Source: Ectopseudomonas alcaliphila (lineage in GTDB: Bacteria; Pseudomonadota; Gammaproteobacteria; Pseudomonadales; Pseudomonadaceae). Taken from it: 64,000 nt of DNA. A program made the translations under genes and the position numbers. This document shows, piece after piece, positions 6,186 to 14,552 of this stretch (positions are counted from its first letter, which is position 1; each line of letters begins with the position of its first letter). The notes beneath the pieces are model-generated. The model was not told the origin of the DNA. It saw only the letters and a list, made by a program, of their open reading frames with translations, and made no database searches. The stretch is taken from contig NZ_FNAE01000002.1 of the NCBI RefSeq assembly GCF_900101755.1, positions 90,480 through 154,479 of the forward strand. Direction: 5' to 3'.

Positions 6186-9068
6186 TCAATCCAGCGGGTT
6201 GTCGATCTGCGCGCGCAGCAGCTCGGCGAAGGCGCTCGCCTCCACCGGGCGGCTGATCAGAAAGCCCTGGATCTCGTCGCAGTTCTGGCTCTTGAGGAAA
6301 TCCATCTGCGCCTGGGTTTCCACGCCCTCGGCCACCACTTTCAGCTCCAGGCTGTGAGCCATGGCGATGATCGCCCGGGTGATCGCCGCATCCTCGCCAC
6401 CAGGCGAGAGATCACGGATGAAGGTCTGGTCGATCTTCACGTAATGCACCGGGAAACGCTTGAGGTAGCTGAGCGAGGAATAGCCGGTGCCAAAGTCGTC
6501 GATGGCCAGCTTGACCCCCAGTTCACGCAGTTGGCGGAAGGTGACGATGACGCTGTCGACGTTGTCCAGCAGCTGGCTTTCGGTCAGCTCCAGCTCCAGG
6601 TAATGCGGCGCCAGGCCGGTTTCTTCGAGCACCTGGCGCACCAGGCTGGTGAGATTGCCCTGGCGCAACTGATACACCGAGATGTTCACCGACACCCGTA
6701 TCTGCGCCAGCCCCTCCTGCTGCCACTGGCGCGCCTGACGGCAGGCCTGACGCAGCACGAACTCGCCAATCGGCGCGATCAGCCCGGTCTCTTCGGCCAG
6801 GCCGATGAACTCGCCAGGCGCCACCATGCCCTGTTGCGGATGGCGCCAGCGCACCAGCGCCTCGGCGGCGTTGAGCTGGTCGTCGGCGAGGTTCAGCTTG
6901 GGCTGGTAGAACACCTCCAGCTGGCCTTCGTCGATGGCCTTGCGCAGCTGGTTCTCCAGTTGCAGGCGCTCCAGGGTGCAGGCCTGCAGGTTGTCGGTGA
7001 AGAACTGGAAAGTGTTGCCGCCCAGGTGCTTGGCGTGTTGCACGGCCATGTTGGCCTGGCTGATCAGCGCACTGATCTCGCGGGCATAGTCCGGCAGCAG
7101 GCTGATACCCAGCGAAGCGCTGATCACCAGCTCGTGCCCGCCGACGGTCATCGGCACACGCAGCTTGGCCAGCAGCCGACTGGCCACCCGCGCCAGGCTG
7201 GAGAGGCTGCCATAGGCATCGAGAATGATGGCGAACTCGTCGCCCGAGAGTCGCGCGATGCAGTCGGCCTCGGGCACGGCCTGAGTCAGGCGCCGGCTCA
7301 TCTGCCGCAGCAACTGGTCCGCCACTTCATGGCCGAGGCTGTCGTTGAGCAGCTTGAAACGGTCCAGGTCGATATGCACCAGGGCGATGCTGCGGCCGCT
7401 CTGGCGGGCGCGCTGGCTGGCCTCGTGCAGACGCTCCTTGAACAGGCTGCGGTTGGCCAGACCGGTCAGGTCGTCGTAGTGCGACAGGTAGCGCAGGCGC
7501 TCCTCGGCCTCGCGCCGCGCACTCAGATCGGCGAAGAAGCCGACGATATGGCTGGGCCGACCCGTTGCATCGCGCACCAGGTTGAGCTGCAGCCATTGCG
7601 GGTAGAGCTCGCCGCTCTTGCGTGTCTCGATCAGCTCGCCCTGCCAGGTGCCGGTGCTGTCCAGCTCCTGGCGGATCATCTGGTATTGCCTGCGCATCTC
7701 GCGGCTGCCGATCAGGCTGGTCACCGTGCGCCCGACCACCTCTTCGCGGCTGTAACCGGTCACCGCGCTGAACGCGCGGTTGACTGCCAGCACACGGTAG
7801 TCGGGGTCGAGAATGAAGATGCCTTCACTGGCCGCTTCGAACACCGTCGCCGCCAGGCGCTGCTGTTGCTCCTGCTGACGCCGCGCACTGACATCGCGCC
7901 GCGTGCCGAGCATGCGCCGGACACGGCCGGCGGCATCGCGCTCGACCGCGCGACCACGGTCCTCGACCCAGACCCAGTGGCCATCGACATGGCGCACGCG
8001 GTATTCGATCTGATAATCCTCGCTGCGCCCCTTGAGGTGCCGGACCAGCGCCCGGCGCAGCCCCGGCAGATCGTCCGGGTGCAGGCGCGGGGTCAGGTCA
8101 CGCAGCATCACCTGCACCTGGCCCGGCTCCAGACCGAACAGCTCGCGCAGGTGCGAGTGGTGCACCTGATCGCTTTCCAGGTCCCAGTCCCACAAACCCA
8201 GCTCGCTGGCTTCCAGCGCCAGGGCCAGGCGCGCCTGACTCTTGCCCAGGGCATGGGTCGCTTCATCCAGCTCCAGGGTGCGCTCGGCCACGCGCATTTC
8301 CAGCTTGCCGTGGGCGCCGCGCAATTCGCGCTCGGCGCGGCGACGCTGCTCCACCTCACGCGCCAGCTCTTCGTTGAGCCCTTCGGCACGCTGTTTGGCG
8401 TGTTCCAGATTGCTGATCAGCGCCAGGTTGTGAAAACGCTGCAACAGGCTGCGCTGCACCAGGCGATTGACCTGCCAGGCGACCACCAGCAGGGCGAGCA
8501 ACAGCATTACGCTGAGCAGGCCCCAGCCGCGTTGCAGGCCGCTGCCTGAGAGCAGCAGGAAGCCAGCCGACGGCAGCAGGCAGGGCAAGGCAAAGGTGAG
8601 AAAGGCAGACAGGCTGACGGCATAGGCCACGCTGGCCGAGAGAATCGCAGCAGCGATCAGGCCGTAGACCAGCGCCTGCTGATAGAACACATCGGTGGGC
8701 ACCAACACGATCACGGCGAAGGCGAGGGTCAACCCGGATGCACCGGCGCCGAAGAGGAAGATGCGTCGCCAATAGGGCTCGGCCTGGCGGCTCGGCAGCG
8801 CCTCATTGAAGGCATTCACCTGGGTCAGGCGCAGCAGCGCCAGCAGCACTACCCAGCCCAGCCAGGCGGCGAGCATCGGTGCGCTCTGCTGACTCCACAG
8901 CAACAGGCTGCAAGCCAGGCCGACCAGCAGCATGAGCAACGTGGGCAGGCGCGAACCCTGGAACAACAGACGGGTACGCTCGACGGCAATATCCGTGGCG
9001 AACTGGCGTTCAGCCTGGTGCGGGTCCGGCGTCACCTCTTGAACTACGGCGCTAGTCGTGGCGGTCAT
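6186..9068 (-). CDS. Membrane PAS-PAS-GGDEF-EAL cyclic-di-GMP protein
   Basis: 960 aa. Residues about 40-205 hold five or six membrane segments forming a sensor-like region, followed by a coiled coil (about 215-270), two PAS domains (about 280-395 and 400-520), a GGDEF domain (about 530-690) and an EAL domain (about 705-955). The GGDEF signature is altered to SGDEF (residues 608-612) and no RxxD inhibitory site precedes it. The EAL domain keeps EALVRW (from 736), the DDFGTGYSSL loop, KIDQTF and the QGFLISRP end, so phosphodiesterase activity is likely; cyclase activity is uncertain. It probably links an unknown membrane or PAS signal to biofilm/motility control. The gene appears monocistronic. 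Confidence 0.9.
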   Translation of the reverse strand: MTATTSAVVQEVTPDPHQAERQFATDIAVERTRLLFQGSRLPTLLMLLVGLACSLLLWSQQSAPMLAAWLGWVVLLALLRLTQVNAFNEALPSRQAEPYWRRIFLFGAGASGLTLAFAVIVLVPTDVFYQQALVYGLIAAAILSASVAYAVSLSAFLTFALPCLLPSAGFLLLSGSGLQRGWGLLSVMLLLALLVVAWQVNRLVQRSLLQRFHNLALISNLEHAKQRAEGLNEELAREVEQRRRAERELRGAHGKLEMRVAERTLELDEATHALGKSQARLALALEASELGLWDWDLESDQVHHSHLRELFGLEPGQVQVMLRDLTPRLHPDDLPGLRRALVRHLKGRSEDYQIEYRVRHVDGHWVWVEDRGRAVERDAAGRVRRMLGTRRDVSARRQQEQQQRLAATVFEAASEGIFILDPDYRVLAVNRAFSAVTGYSREEVVGRTVTSLIGSREMRRQYQMIRQELDSTGTWQGELIETRKSGELYPQWLQLNLVRDATGRPSHIVGFFADLSARREAEERLRYLSHYDDLTGLANRSLFKERLHEASQRARQSGRSIALVHIDLDRFKLLNDSLGHEVADQLLRQMSRRLTQAVPEADCIARLSGDEFAIILDAYGSLSSLARVASRLLAKLRVPMTVGGHELVISASLGISLLPDYAREISALISQANMAVQHAKHLGGNTFQFFTDNLQACTLERLQLENQLRKAIDEGQLEVFYQPKLNLADDQLNAAEALVRWRHPQQGMVAPGEFIGLAEETGLIAPIGEFVLRQACRQARQWQQEGLAQIRVSVNISVYQLRQGNLTSLVRQVLEETGLAPHYLELELTESQLLDNVDSVIVTFRQLRELGVKLAIDDFGTGYSSLSYLKRFPVHYVKIDQTFIRDLSPGGEDAAITRAIIAMAHSLELKVVAEGVETQAQMDFLKSQNCDEIQGFLISRPVEASAFAELLRAQIDNPLD

Positions 9069-9393
9069 AGGCGATGTTCTTGTAATGGTTGCCTGAGGGT
9101 CTGCACCACGTTTTGGCAGCGGTCACAGCCCTGACGTCGCGGGAGAATACCCGAGACAGACGTGGTGCCCAACCAGCATGTGGCCAATTTCACAGTTTGG
9201 CGCCTAACTTTTGGCGCAATACTGGCCTTTCGCCTGCCTGCAGCCACCCTTTGCGGCCTGACCCGCCGGTCGTCGGCTGCTCGGACGCACCTTTCGACGA
9301 CCCCCTTGCACCCCCTGCAAGACCCTTGCGGCGCCCCCGCAACAGCTCCTAGGATGGGCACCCTCTGCAATCAGGGAAGACGGCCCAACGCCC
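9069..9393. other. Intergenic region between divergent genes
   Basis: About 325 bases without a gene. It contains the upstream regions of the GGDEF/EAL gene and of the DUF1266 gene. Apart from the promoter noted at 9326-9355 and a pyrimidine-rich tract near 9290-9320, no palindrome, terminator or small gene was recognised. Confidence 0.5.
9326..9355 (+). promoter_or_regulatory. Candidate sigma-70 promoter for the DUF1266/J-protein pair
   Basis: TTGCGG and TAGGAT are separated by 18 bases, with the likely transcript start about 30 bases before the ATG at 9394. It is a reasonable but not perfect match. Confidence 0.42.
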
Positions 9394-10101
9394 ATGGATG
9401 ACCTGCAACAACGCTGGCTCTTTGCCCTCTCCGCGCCGATGGTGGCGATCAACGCCAACTCGGGCGCGCAATACGCGCTGCCTGATTTCTACCCGGACAG
9501 CGAGTTCGTCGACCTCAACGAGTCCTGGGGTATCGCTGATCGCCCCGCCCTGCTGGCGATGATCCAGCGCATGACCGACGACGGCCATGCGCGCGATCTG
9601 AGCGGCGCCTACTGGGATAATGCGCGCCTGCTGCCTAGCGAATGGCAGGCGCTGGTCGACAGCCTCGACGAAGGCCAGCAGGTGGCCTATCGCTACGTCG
9701 CCGACACCATCCTGGTCTGCGGCTCCGGTGGCATCCGCGCCTGGGACCTGGGGCGCATGAGCTTTCTCGCCCGCATCGGCCAGCTGAACGGCTGGCTGAG
9801 TCTCGCAGAGAACCTCTGGCTGCATACTCGCCTGAGCCTGCGGGCGCGTTACTACTACCAGGGCTGGCACAGCTACCTGGCCGGTTTTCTCATCGGTCGC
9901 TGCTACTGGAACTGCCTGGGCCACGAGCAACCGGGAGAACAGGCGCTGTGCATCAGCCGTCAGGGCAGTGACCCGACGCACCGCGCCCTGATGCGCGAAC
10001 TGACGCTGAGCCCGGCAGCCGGATTCGACGAACTGCCCTGGGACATGGAACTGGATCTGCCGGAAAAACCGGCATCGCTGGAGGCGTTCGACTGGTCATG
10101 A
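9394..10101 (+). CDS. DUF1266 family protein (YbeR/YbeU-like)
   Basis: 235-aa cytoplasmic protein with the DUF1266 pattern: an N-terminal WGI..R segment (residues 48-53) and a later helical part with AWDLGRMSFLARIG (about 115-128) and the strongly aromatic segment YYYQGWHSYLAGFLIGRCYW (about 152-171). Its biochemical function is unknown. In E. coli the homologous ybeR and ybeU genes sit beside djlB/djlC and hscC, and the same company is kept here. The stop overlaps the next start by four bases (ATGA), implying translational coupling with the J-domain protein. Confidence 0.8.
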   Translation: MDDLQQRWLFALSAPMVAINANSGAQYALPDFYPDSEFVDLNESWGIADRPALLAMIQRMTDDGHARDLSGAYWDNARLLPSEWQALVDSLDEGQQVAYRYVADTILVCGSGGIRAWDLGRMSFLARIGQLNGWLSLAENLWLHTRLSLRARYYYQGWHSYLAGFLIGRCYWNCLGHEQPGEQALCISRQGSDPTHRALMRELTLSPAAGFDELPWDMELDLPEKPASLEAFDWS

Positions 10102-12770
10102 GTTGCTGGGAACACCTCGGCATAGAGCCGACTGACGATCAGAACAGCATCCGCAGCGCCTACCGCGCACGCCTGCCCGACGTACACCCGGAGCGCGATC
10201 CCGAGGGTTTCCAGGCCCTGCGCGGCGCCTACGAGGACGCCCTGCGGCAGGCCCGTGGCGAAGCCCCCGCGGCAAGCGCACAGAGCGCACCGCCCAGCGC
10301 CAGCGAACAGGCCGTGCAACAGTTCGTCGAACTGCTGCAGGACGCCGGCCGGCGCTTTCGACCCGACGCCTGGCAGGACTACTGCCGGATGCTCGACCAG
10401 TTGCCGCTGGACGTACTGGAAAGCGTCGACGGCTCGCTGCGCGGTCTGCTGCTGAGCAACGGGCCGCTGTCGCACCGCTGCGTGAACCTGCTCACCGAAC
10501 GCATGGCCTGGGCCAATCGCCTGATGCAAATGCCCTTCGAGGAAGCCGAGGCGCTGGATCAGTTACTGCAGCGCATCGCCGAGCCCGACCCGTTCGACCT
10601 CGCCAGCCTGTCCGAGTGGCCGACCGTCGCGCAGGTGGAAAACCTCTGGTACGTGCGCACCCTCGATCATCTGTTCAGGAACCGGCCACTGCAGGAATTT
10701 CGCGGCTGGTGCTCGCTGCACCTGTGTCTGCCAATGCCGGCCGACCCGGACTACTATCCGCGCCTGTATCGCCAGTGCACCCTGGCCGGGGTGGCCCTGG
10801 GCGGCGCCCTGGAGCACTACCAGGCGCTGCATGAGCAGACACCCGACGACCTCGATATCCAGTACCTGCTGGCATTGCAGAAGCAGCACCATGACCAGGA
10901 CGCCCTCGACCTGTGGACCCGTCTGTGGCATGAGCGCGAGATGCCCGAGGCGGCCGCCTGGATACTGGCCTGGTGCGCTCATCACTCGCCTGAACGCCTG
11001 CCGCTGCTGATCCTGGCGTTCAACCGCAGCCAGATCGAGCTTGGCCATGAGCATCCGCTCGACGCCTATCAGCTGGCCGATGGCGAGCCGGCCCAGACAC
11101 CGCAAACCCTGGCGCGCTGGCAGCGCGCCGCCACCAGCGAACTGCCGTCACTGGCGCGCACCTTCGTCGCCTGGCAGATGGGGGACAGCGAGTGGCCATT
11201 CCTCGCCGAGCTGCTCGGCGCCGCGGACACGCCGCTCACGCGGCTCTATCGACAGGCCTGGCTGCTGCAGCGCGGCGACGAGGCCGACCTTGAACACCTG
11301 CTGAATCTGCAAGCCGGCGACCATCCGCTCGATGCCGTACTGGTGCAGGGGCTACAGCACCACGCCCGGCAACAGCGCCAGTGGCTGCGCGAATCGCCTG
11401 CGCTGCAGGCGCTGCAACAGGCACTGAGCAGCCCTGGCGCGAAACTGCCGCAAGCACTCGGCGATAACACCGTGGCCCGTGCCCAGATGTTGCGCGGGCT
11501 CAGACGCTTGCGCCGATACGACCAAGCGACGCTGCAACGCCTGGGCGAACTGTTCGCACCGCTATCGGGCTGGTTGCTGCCGCCCAGCCTGCAGTTGCAA
11601 CTGACCCTGCAGCGCAGCGGTCGCACCCTGCCAGAGCTTCCCGACGATAGCGACGCTCGCTGGCACTGGCAGCGCCAGACGCTGTTGCTGCTGGGCCTGC
11701 TGGAACAGCCCGAACAATGGCTGGAACAACTGGATAAAACCCTCGCCGACCTGCCCACCGATACCGAACATCCGGCCCACGAGGCCAAGACGCAGTTGCT
11801 GGCGAATGCCACCACGCCTCGTCGCTGGCTGCTGGATCTCGACGAAGGTGATCCACTGCAAGGTCTGATCGCTGCCGGACAGGTCAGCCCGGACATTCTC
11901 CTCGGCAGCCCGCGCCTGCCGTCGGTCGCCCGTATCGGGGCCTGCGCCGCGCAATACAGCCACGAGCTGGCAGGCGACCCGTTCGGCCAGATGCTGCTCG
12001 ACGCCCTACTCCATCACGACCCGGACCTGCCGCAAGAGGAACGCAATCAGGCCTTGCAACGGCTGCTGGCGTTCACGTGCCCTGGCGTCTGGTTCGAGCC
12101 CTTCCGCGAGGGACTGGTCAAGGGCCGACCACAGAACCTGGCGCAATCGATCTGCACCGATAACGGGCTGGTGTTCGCCACCATGCAGGTGATCTTCGAT
12201 TGCATGCGCGATCTGCTCAGCGGCGCCAAGCCGCATCTGCCCCCGACCAGCCAGCTGCGCAACTTGCAGAAAGCCAAGGACGCCAGTAGCACGCCGACGG
12301 CAGTCCGCCTGGCCATCACCTTGCTGCTGTCGCGTTGTGAGCGCCAGCAGCCCGAGCACGCGCCGACCACCTGGCGTTCACAGTGGCAGATGTGGCGCCT
12401 GGGCGGGCGCCTGAACCGGATCAACTTCACCCTGCAGACGCTGGCCCTGGTCGGAGCCGCACTGCCGCTGAGCCTACTCGTCGACAAACTCAGCAGCGAC
12501 CTGGCACTGGCGGTGCTCGCTGGCACCGTCCTGGTCGTGATCACCTGCATGCTGCGCCGGTTGCATGACATGAGCCGTGGTGTGGGTACGCTACTGATGT
12601 TGCTACTAGGCAGCTTTATGCTGCCCTACATGCTGCTCGTGCTGTTCTTCTGGCCCGGTGACCCGCTGCCCAACCGCTATGGCCCGCCCAACGGCAGCCG
12701 CACGCAGGATGGGCAAGGCCTGCAGGCACGGCTGCGGCAACTGAACGGGTTCAGGGAGCCGGCAAGTTAG
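10098..12770 (+). CDS. Large J-domain co-chaperone with C-terminal DUF805 membrane domain (DjlB/DjlC-like)
   Basis: 890 aa. Residues 1-55 form a J-like domain (CWEHLGIEPTDDQNSIRSAY), but the HPD tripeptide reads HPE (VHPERDP). A long alpha-helical region with TPR-like leucine and tryptophan spacing follows (about 60-760). The C terminus (about 765-875) is a DUF805 membrane domain with hydrophobic segments and the RRLHDMSRG motif. It is the natural partner of the Hsp70 HscC encoded opposite it, with the two stop codons overlapping. It would tether or recruit HscC at the inner membrane. It is much longer than ordinary J-proteins. The ybe-like context supports the call. Confidence 0.82.
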   Translation: MSCWEHLGIEPTDDQNSIRSAYRARLPDVHPERDPEGFQALRGAYEDALRQARGEAPAASAQSAPPSASEQAVQQFVELLQDAGRRFRPDAWQDYCRMLDQLPLDVLESVDGSLRGLLLSNGPLSHRCVNLLTERMAWANRLMQMPFEEAEALDQLLQRIAEPDPFDLASLSEWPTVAQVENLWYVRTLDHLFRNRPLQEFRGWCSLHLCLPMPADPDYYPRLYRQCTLAGVALGGALEHYQALHEQTPDDLDIQYLLALQKQHHDQDALDLWTRLWHEREMPEAAAWILAWCAHHSPERLPLLILAFNRSQIELGHEHPLDAYQLADGEPAQTPQTLARWQRAATSELPSLARTFVAWQMGDSEWPFLAELLGAADTPLTRLYRQAWLLQRGDEADLEHLLNLQAGDHPLDAVLVQGLQHHARQQRQWLRESPALQALQQALSSPGAKLPQALGDNTVARAQMLRGLRRLRRYDQATLQRLGELFAPLSGWLLPPSLQLQLTLQRSGRTLPELPDDSDARWHWQRQTLLLLGLLEQPEQWLEQLDKTLADLPTDTEHPAHEAKTQLLANATTPRRWLLDLDEGDPLQGLIAAGQVSPDILLGSPRLPSVARIGACAAQYSHELAGDPFGQMLLDALLHHDPDLPQEERNQALQRLLAFTCPGVWFEPFREGLVKGRPQNLAQSICTDNGLVFATMQVIFDCMRDLLSGAKPHLPPTSQLRNLQKAKDASSTPTAVRLAITLLLSRCERQQPEHAPTTWRSQWQMWRLGGRLNRINFTLQTLALVGAALPLSLLVDKLSSDLALAVLAGTVLVVITCMLRRLHDMSRGVGTLLMLLLGSFMLPYMLLVLFFWPGDPLPNRYGPPNGSRTQDGQGLQARLRQLNGFREPAS

Positions 12771-14434
12771 AAGCGCAGCGCGTCCAGCTCCTGCTCCAGA
12801 CGCTGACGCGCGGCCGTGATCGGCTGCTCCTGCTGGGCGCCGAGCACGCTCTGAAACTCGTCCAGCCACTGGCCGATCTGCTCGCGCTCGGCACCCAGGG
12901 TCTGCATCCAGGCGCGCTCCAGGCGGGCCAGCAGGGTACGGTTGTGCAAGGTGTCACGCGGATGGATCTTCAAACCGGCCAGGCGCGCCTGGCTGGCGGC
13001 ACGCGCCTCGGCACTCAGACCGGTGGGGCTGCGGTCGATCACGTGGCCGTGGCGCTGGCCACTCTCCAGGGTCACGTCCACTTCCAGCAGACCGTTGATG
13101 TCGTAGCTGAAACGCACGTCCAGCGCCTGCACCTGGCCGGTCTGGGTCAACTTCACCTCGAAGGCATCGACGAAGATGTTGTCGCGCACCCAGGGGCGCT
13201 CGCCCTGATAGACCTCGATGCGGATGTATTCCTGCTGTGCATGGGTGGTGTAGTAGCGCTGCACGCGCGACGCCGGGATCACCGTGTTGCGCTCGATGAT
13301 CGGCGAGAAGGCGCCCGGCTGCTCGTCGCTGCGCCGCGAGGCAATACCCAGCGTGTAGGGGCAGACGTCGGTGAGGATGATCTCCTCGATGGCCCGGTCG
13401 CGCGCCTTGCACGCCGCCTGCGCGGCGGCGCCGAGGGCAACGATGGTGTCCGGGTCGAGGTGACGATAGGGCAGACGGCCGAACAGGGTGGCGACCAGTT
13501 GCTGCACCACGCTCATGCGCGTGGCGCCGCCGACCAGCACCAGGCTGTCCAGGTCACGCGGGTTGAGCCGCGCATCGCGCAGCGCCTGCTCGATGGGCTG
13601 GCGTAGACGCGCCAGCAGCGGCGTCCAGATCTGCTGCGCACGGGCGTCGTCCAGTTGCCACTGGCGGCCATTCCACTCGAGCGTCTGCGGCCCTTCGGCG
13701 AGACGCCGTTTGAGCTGCTCCAGCGCGTCCTCGAGGCTGGCCAGGGCCTGGCCGTCCAGCTCGCTGCGCGACAACCCCCAATCGCTCAGGCAGGCCTTGA
13801 GCAAGGCTTCGGTGAAATCCTCACCACCGAGGAAGTTGTCCCCGGTGGAAGCATGCACCTCGATCAACGGCAGGGCGTACTCCAGTACGGTGACGTCGAA
13901 GGTGCCGCCGCCCAGGTCGAAGATCAGCGTGCGCTCGAACTGCTGCTCGTGCAGCCCATAGGCCATGGCCGCCGCGGTGGGTTCGTTGATCAGGCGCTCG
14001 ACGCGCAGCCCGGCCAGCTCGGCAGCGAATACCGTGCGCTTGCGCTGTTCGTCGCTGAAATAGGCCGGTACCGAGATCACCGCGGTGCTCACCGGCACGC
14101 CGAGGTGGGCCTCGGCATCCGCCTTGAGCGAGCCCAGCACCAGCGCCGACAGCTCTTCCGGCGTGAACTGGCGATCGCCCAGGGTGAAGCGCTTGTCGCT
14201 GCCCATGAAGCGCTTGAAGGCGGCCACGCTACGCAGTGGATGGGTGGTCAGGCGCGCCCGGGCGGCAGCGCCGACCAGAATGCTACCGTCCTCGTCCAGG
14301 CTCACCGCTGAGGGGGTCAGCACATCGCCGAGTGCATTGGGGATCAATTCGGCTCGCCCTTCACGCCAGACGGCGATCAGGCTGTTGGTGGTGCCCAGGT
14401 CAATGCCCAGCAGCGGGCTGTCACCAGTCGACAT
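12767..14434 (-). CDS. hscC: Hsp70-family chaperone HscC
   Basis: 555 aa, close to E. coli HscC and shorter than DnaK. The actin-like ATPase domain (about 1-365) carries phosphate-1 motif GIDLGTTNSLIAVW (10-23), AVISVPAYFSDEQR, NEPTAAAMAYGL and DLGGGTFDV, plus VLVGGATRM in the last subdomain. The substrate-binding domain (about 370-490) starts with DVCPYTLGIA and is followed by a short lid. HscC is a specialised Hsp70 whose clients are poorly known. It converges on the J-domain/DUF1266 pair with a four-base overlap of gene ends. Confidence 0.93.
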   Translation of the reverse strand: MSTGDSPLLGIDLGTTNSLIAVWREGRAELIPNALGDVLTPSAVSLDEDGSILVGAAARARLTTHPLRSVAAFKRFMGSDKRFTLGDRQFTPEELSALVLGSLKADAEAHLGVPVSTAVISVPAYFSDEQRKRTVFAAELAGLRVERLINEPTAAAMAYGLHEQQFERTLIFDLGGGTFDVTVLEYALPLIEVHASTGDNFLGGEDFTEALLKACLSDWGLSRSELDGQALASLEDALEQLKRRLAEGPQTLEWNGRQWQLDDARAQQIWTPLLARLRQPIEQALRDARLNPRDLDSLVLVGGATRMSVVQQLVATLFGRLPYRHLDPDTIVALGAAAQAACKARDRAIEEIILTDVCPYTLGIASRRSDEQPGAFSPIIERNTVIPASRVQRYYTTHAQQEYIRIEVYQGERPWVRDNIFVDAFEVKLTQTGQVQALDVRFSYDINGLLEVDVTLESGQRHGHVIDRSPTGLSAEARAASQARLAGLKIHPRDTLHNRTLLARLERAWMQTLGAEREQIGQWLDEFQSVLGAQQEQPITAARQRLEQELDALRF

Positions 14435-14517
14435 TGCTATCGCGACTCCCTCAAATCCATTGAAGGGCGCAGTCTACCCCGCACACAGGCCCCGGCAAAC
14501 TGCCTCGTCGCTGGCGT

Positions 14518-14546
14518 TTGCCCTACCCTGCAGCGCCCCCTAGAAT
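14518..14546 (+). promoter_or_regulatory. Strong sigma-70 promoter giving a probably leaderless uvrD mRNA
   Basis: TTGCCC and TAGAAT are spaced by exactly 17 bases. The -10 box ends six bases before the uvrD ATG at 14553, so transcription would begin at or beside the A of the start codon. No ribosome-binding site is present between -10 and ATG. Confidence 0.62.
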
Positions 14547-14552
14547 GCCGCG

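Noticed and set aside
6354..8549. Long open frame opposite the GGDEF/EAL gene (731 codons)
   Set aside because: Shadow frame; all recognisable domains are on the minus strand.
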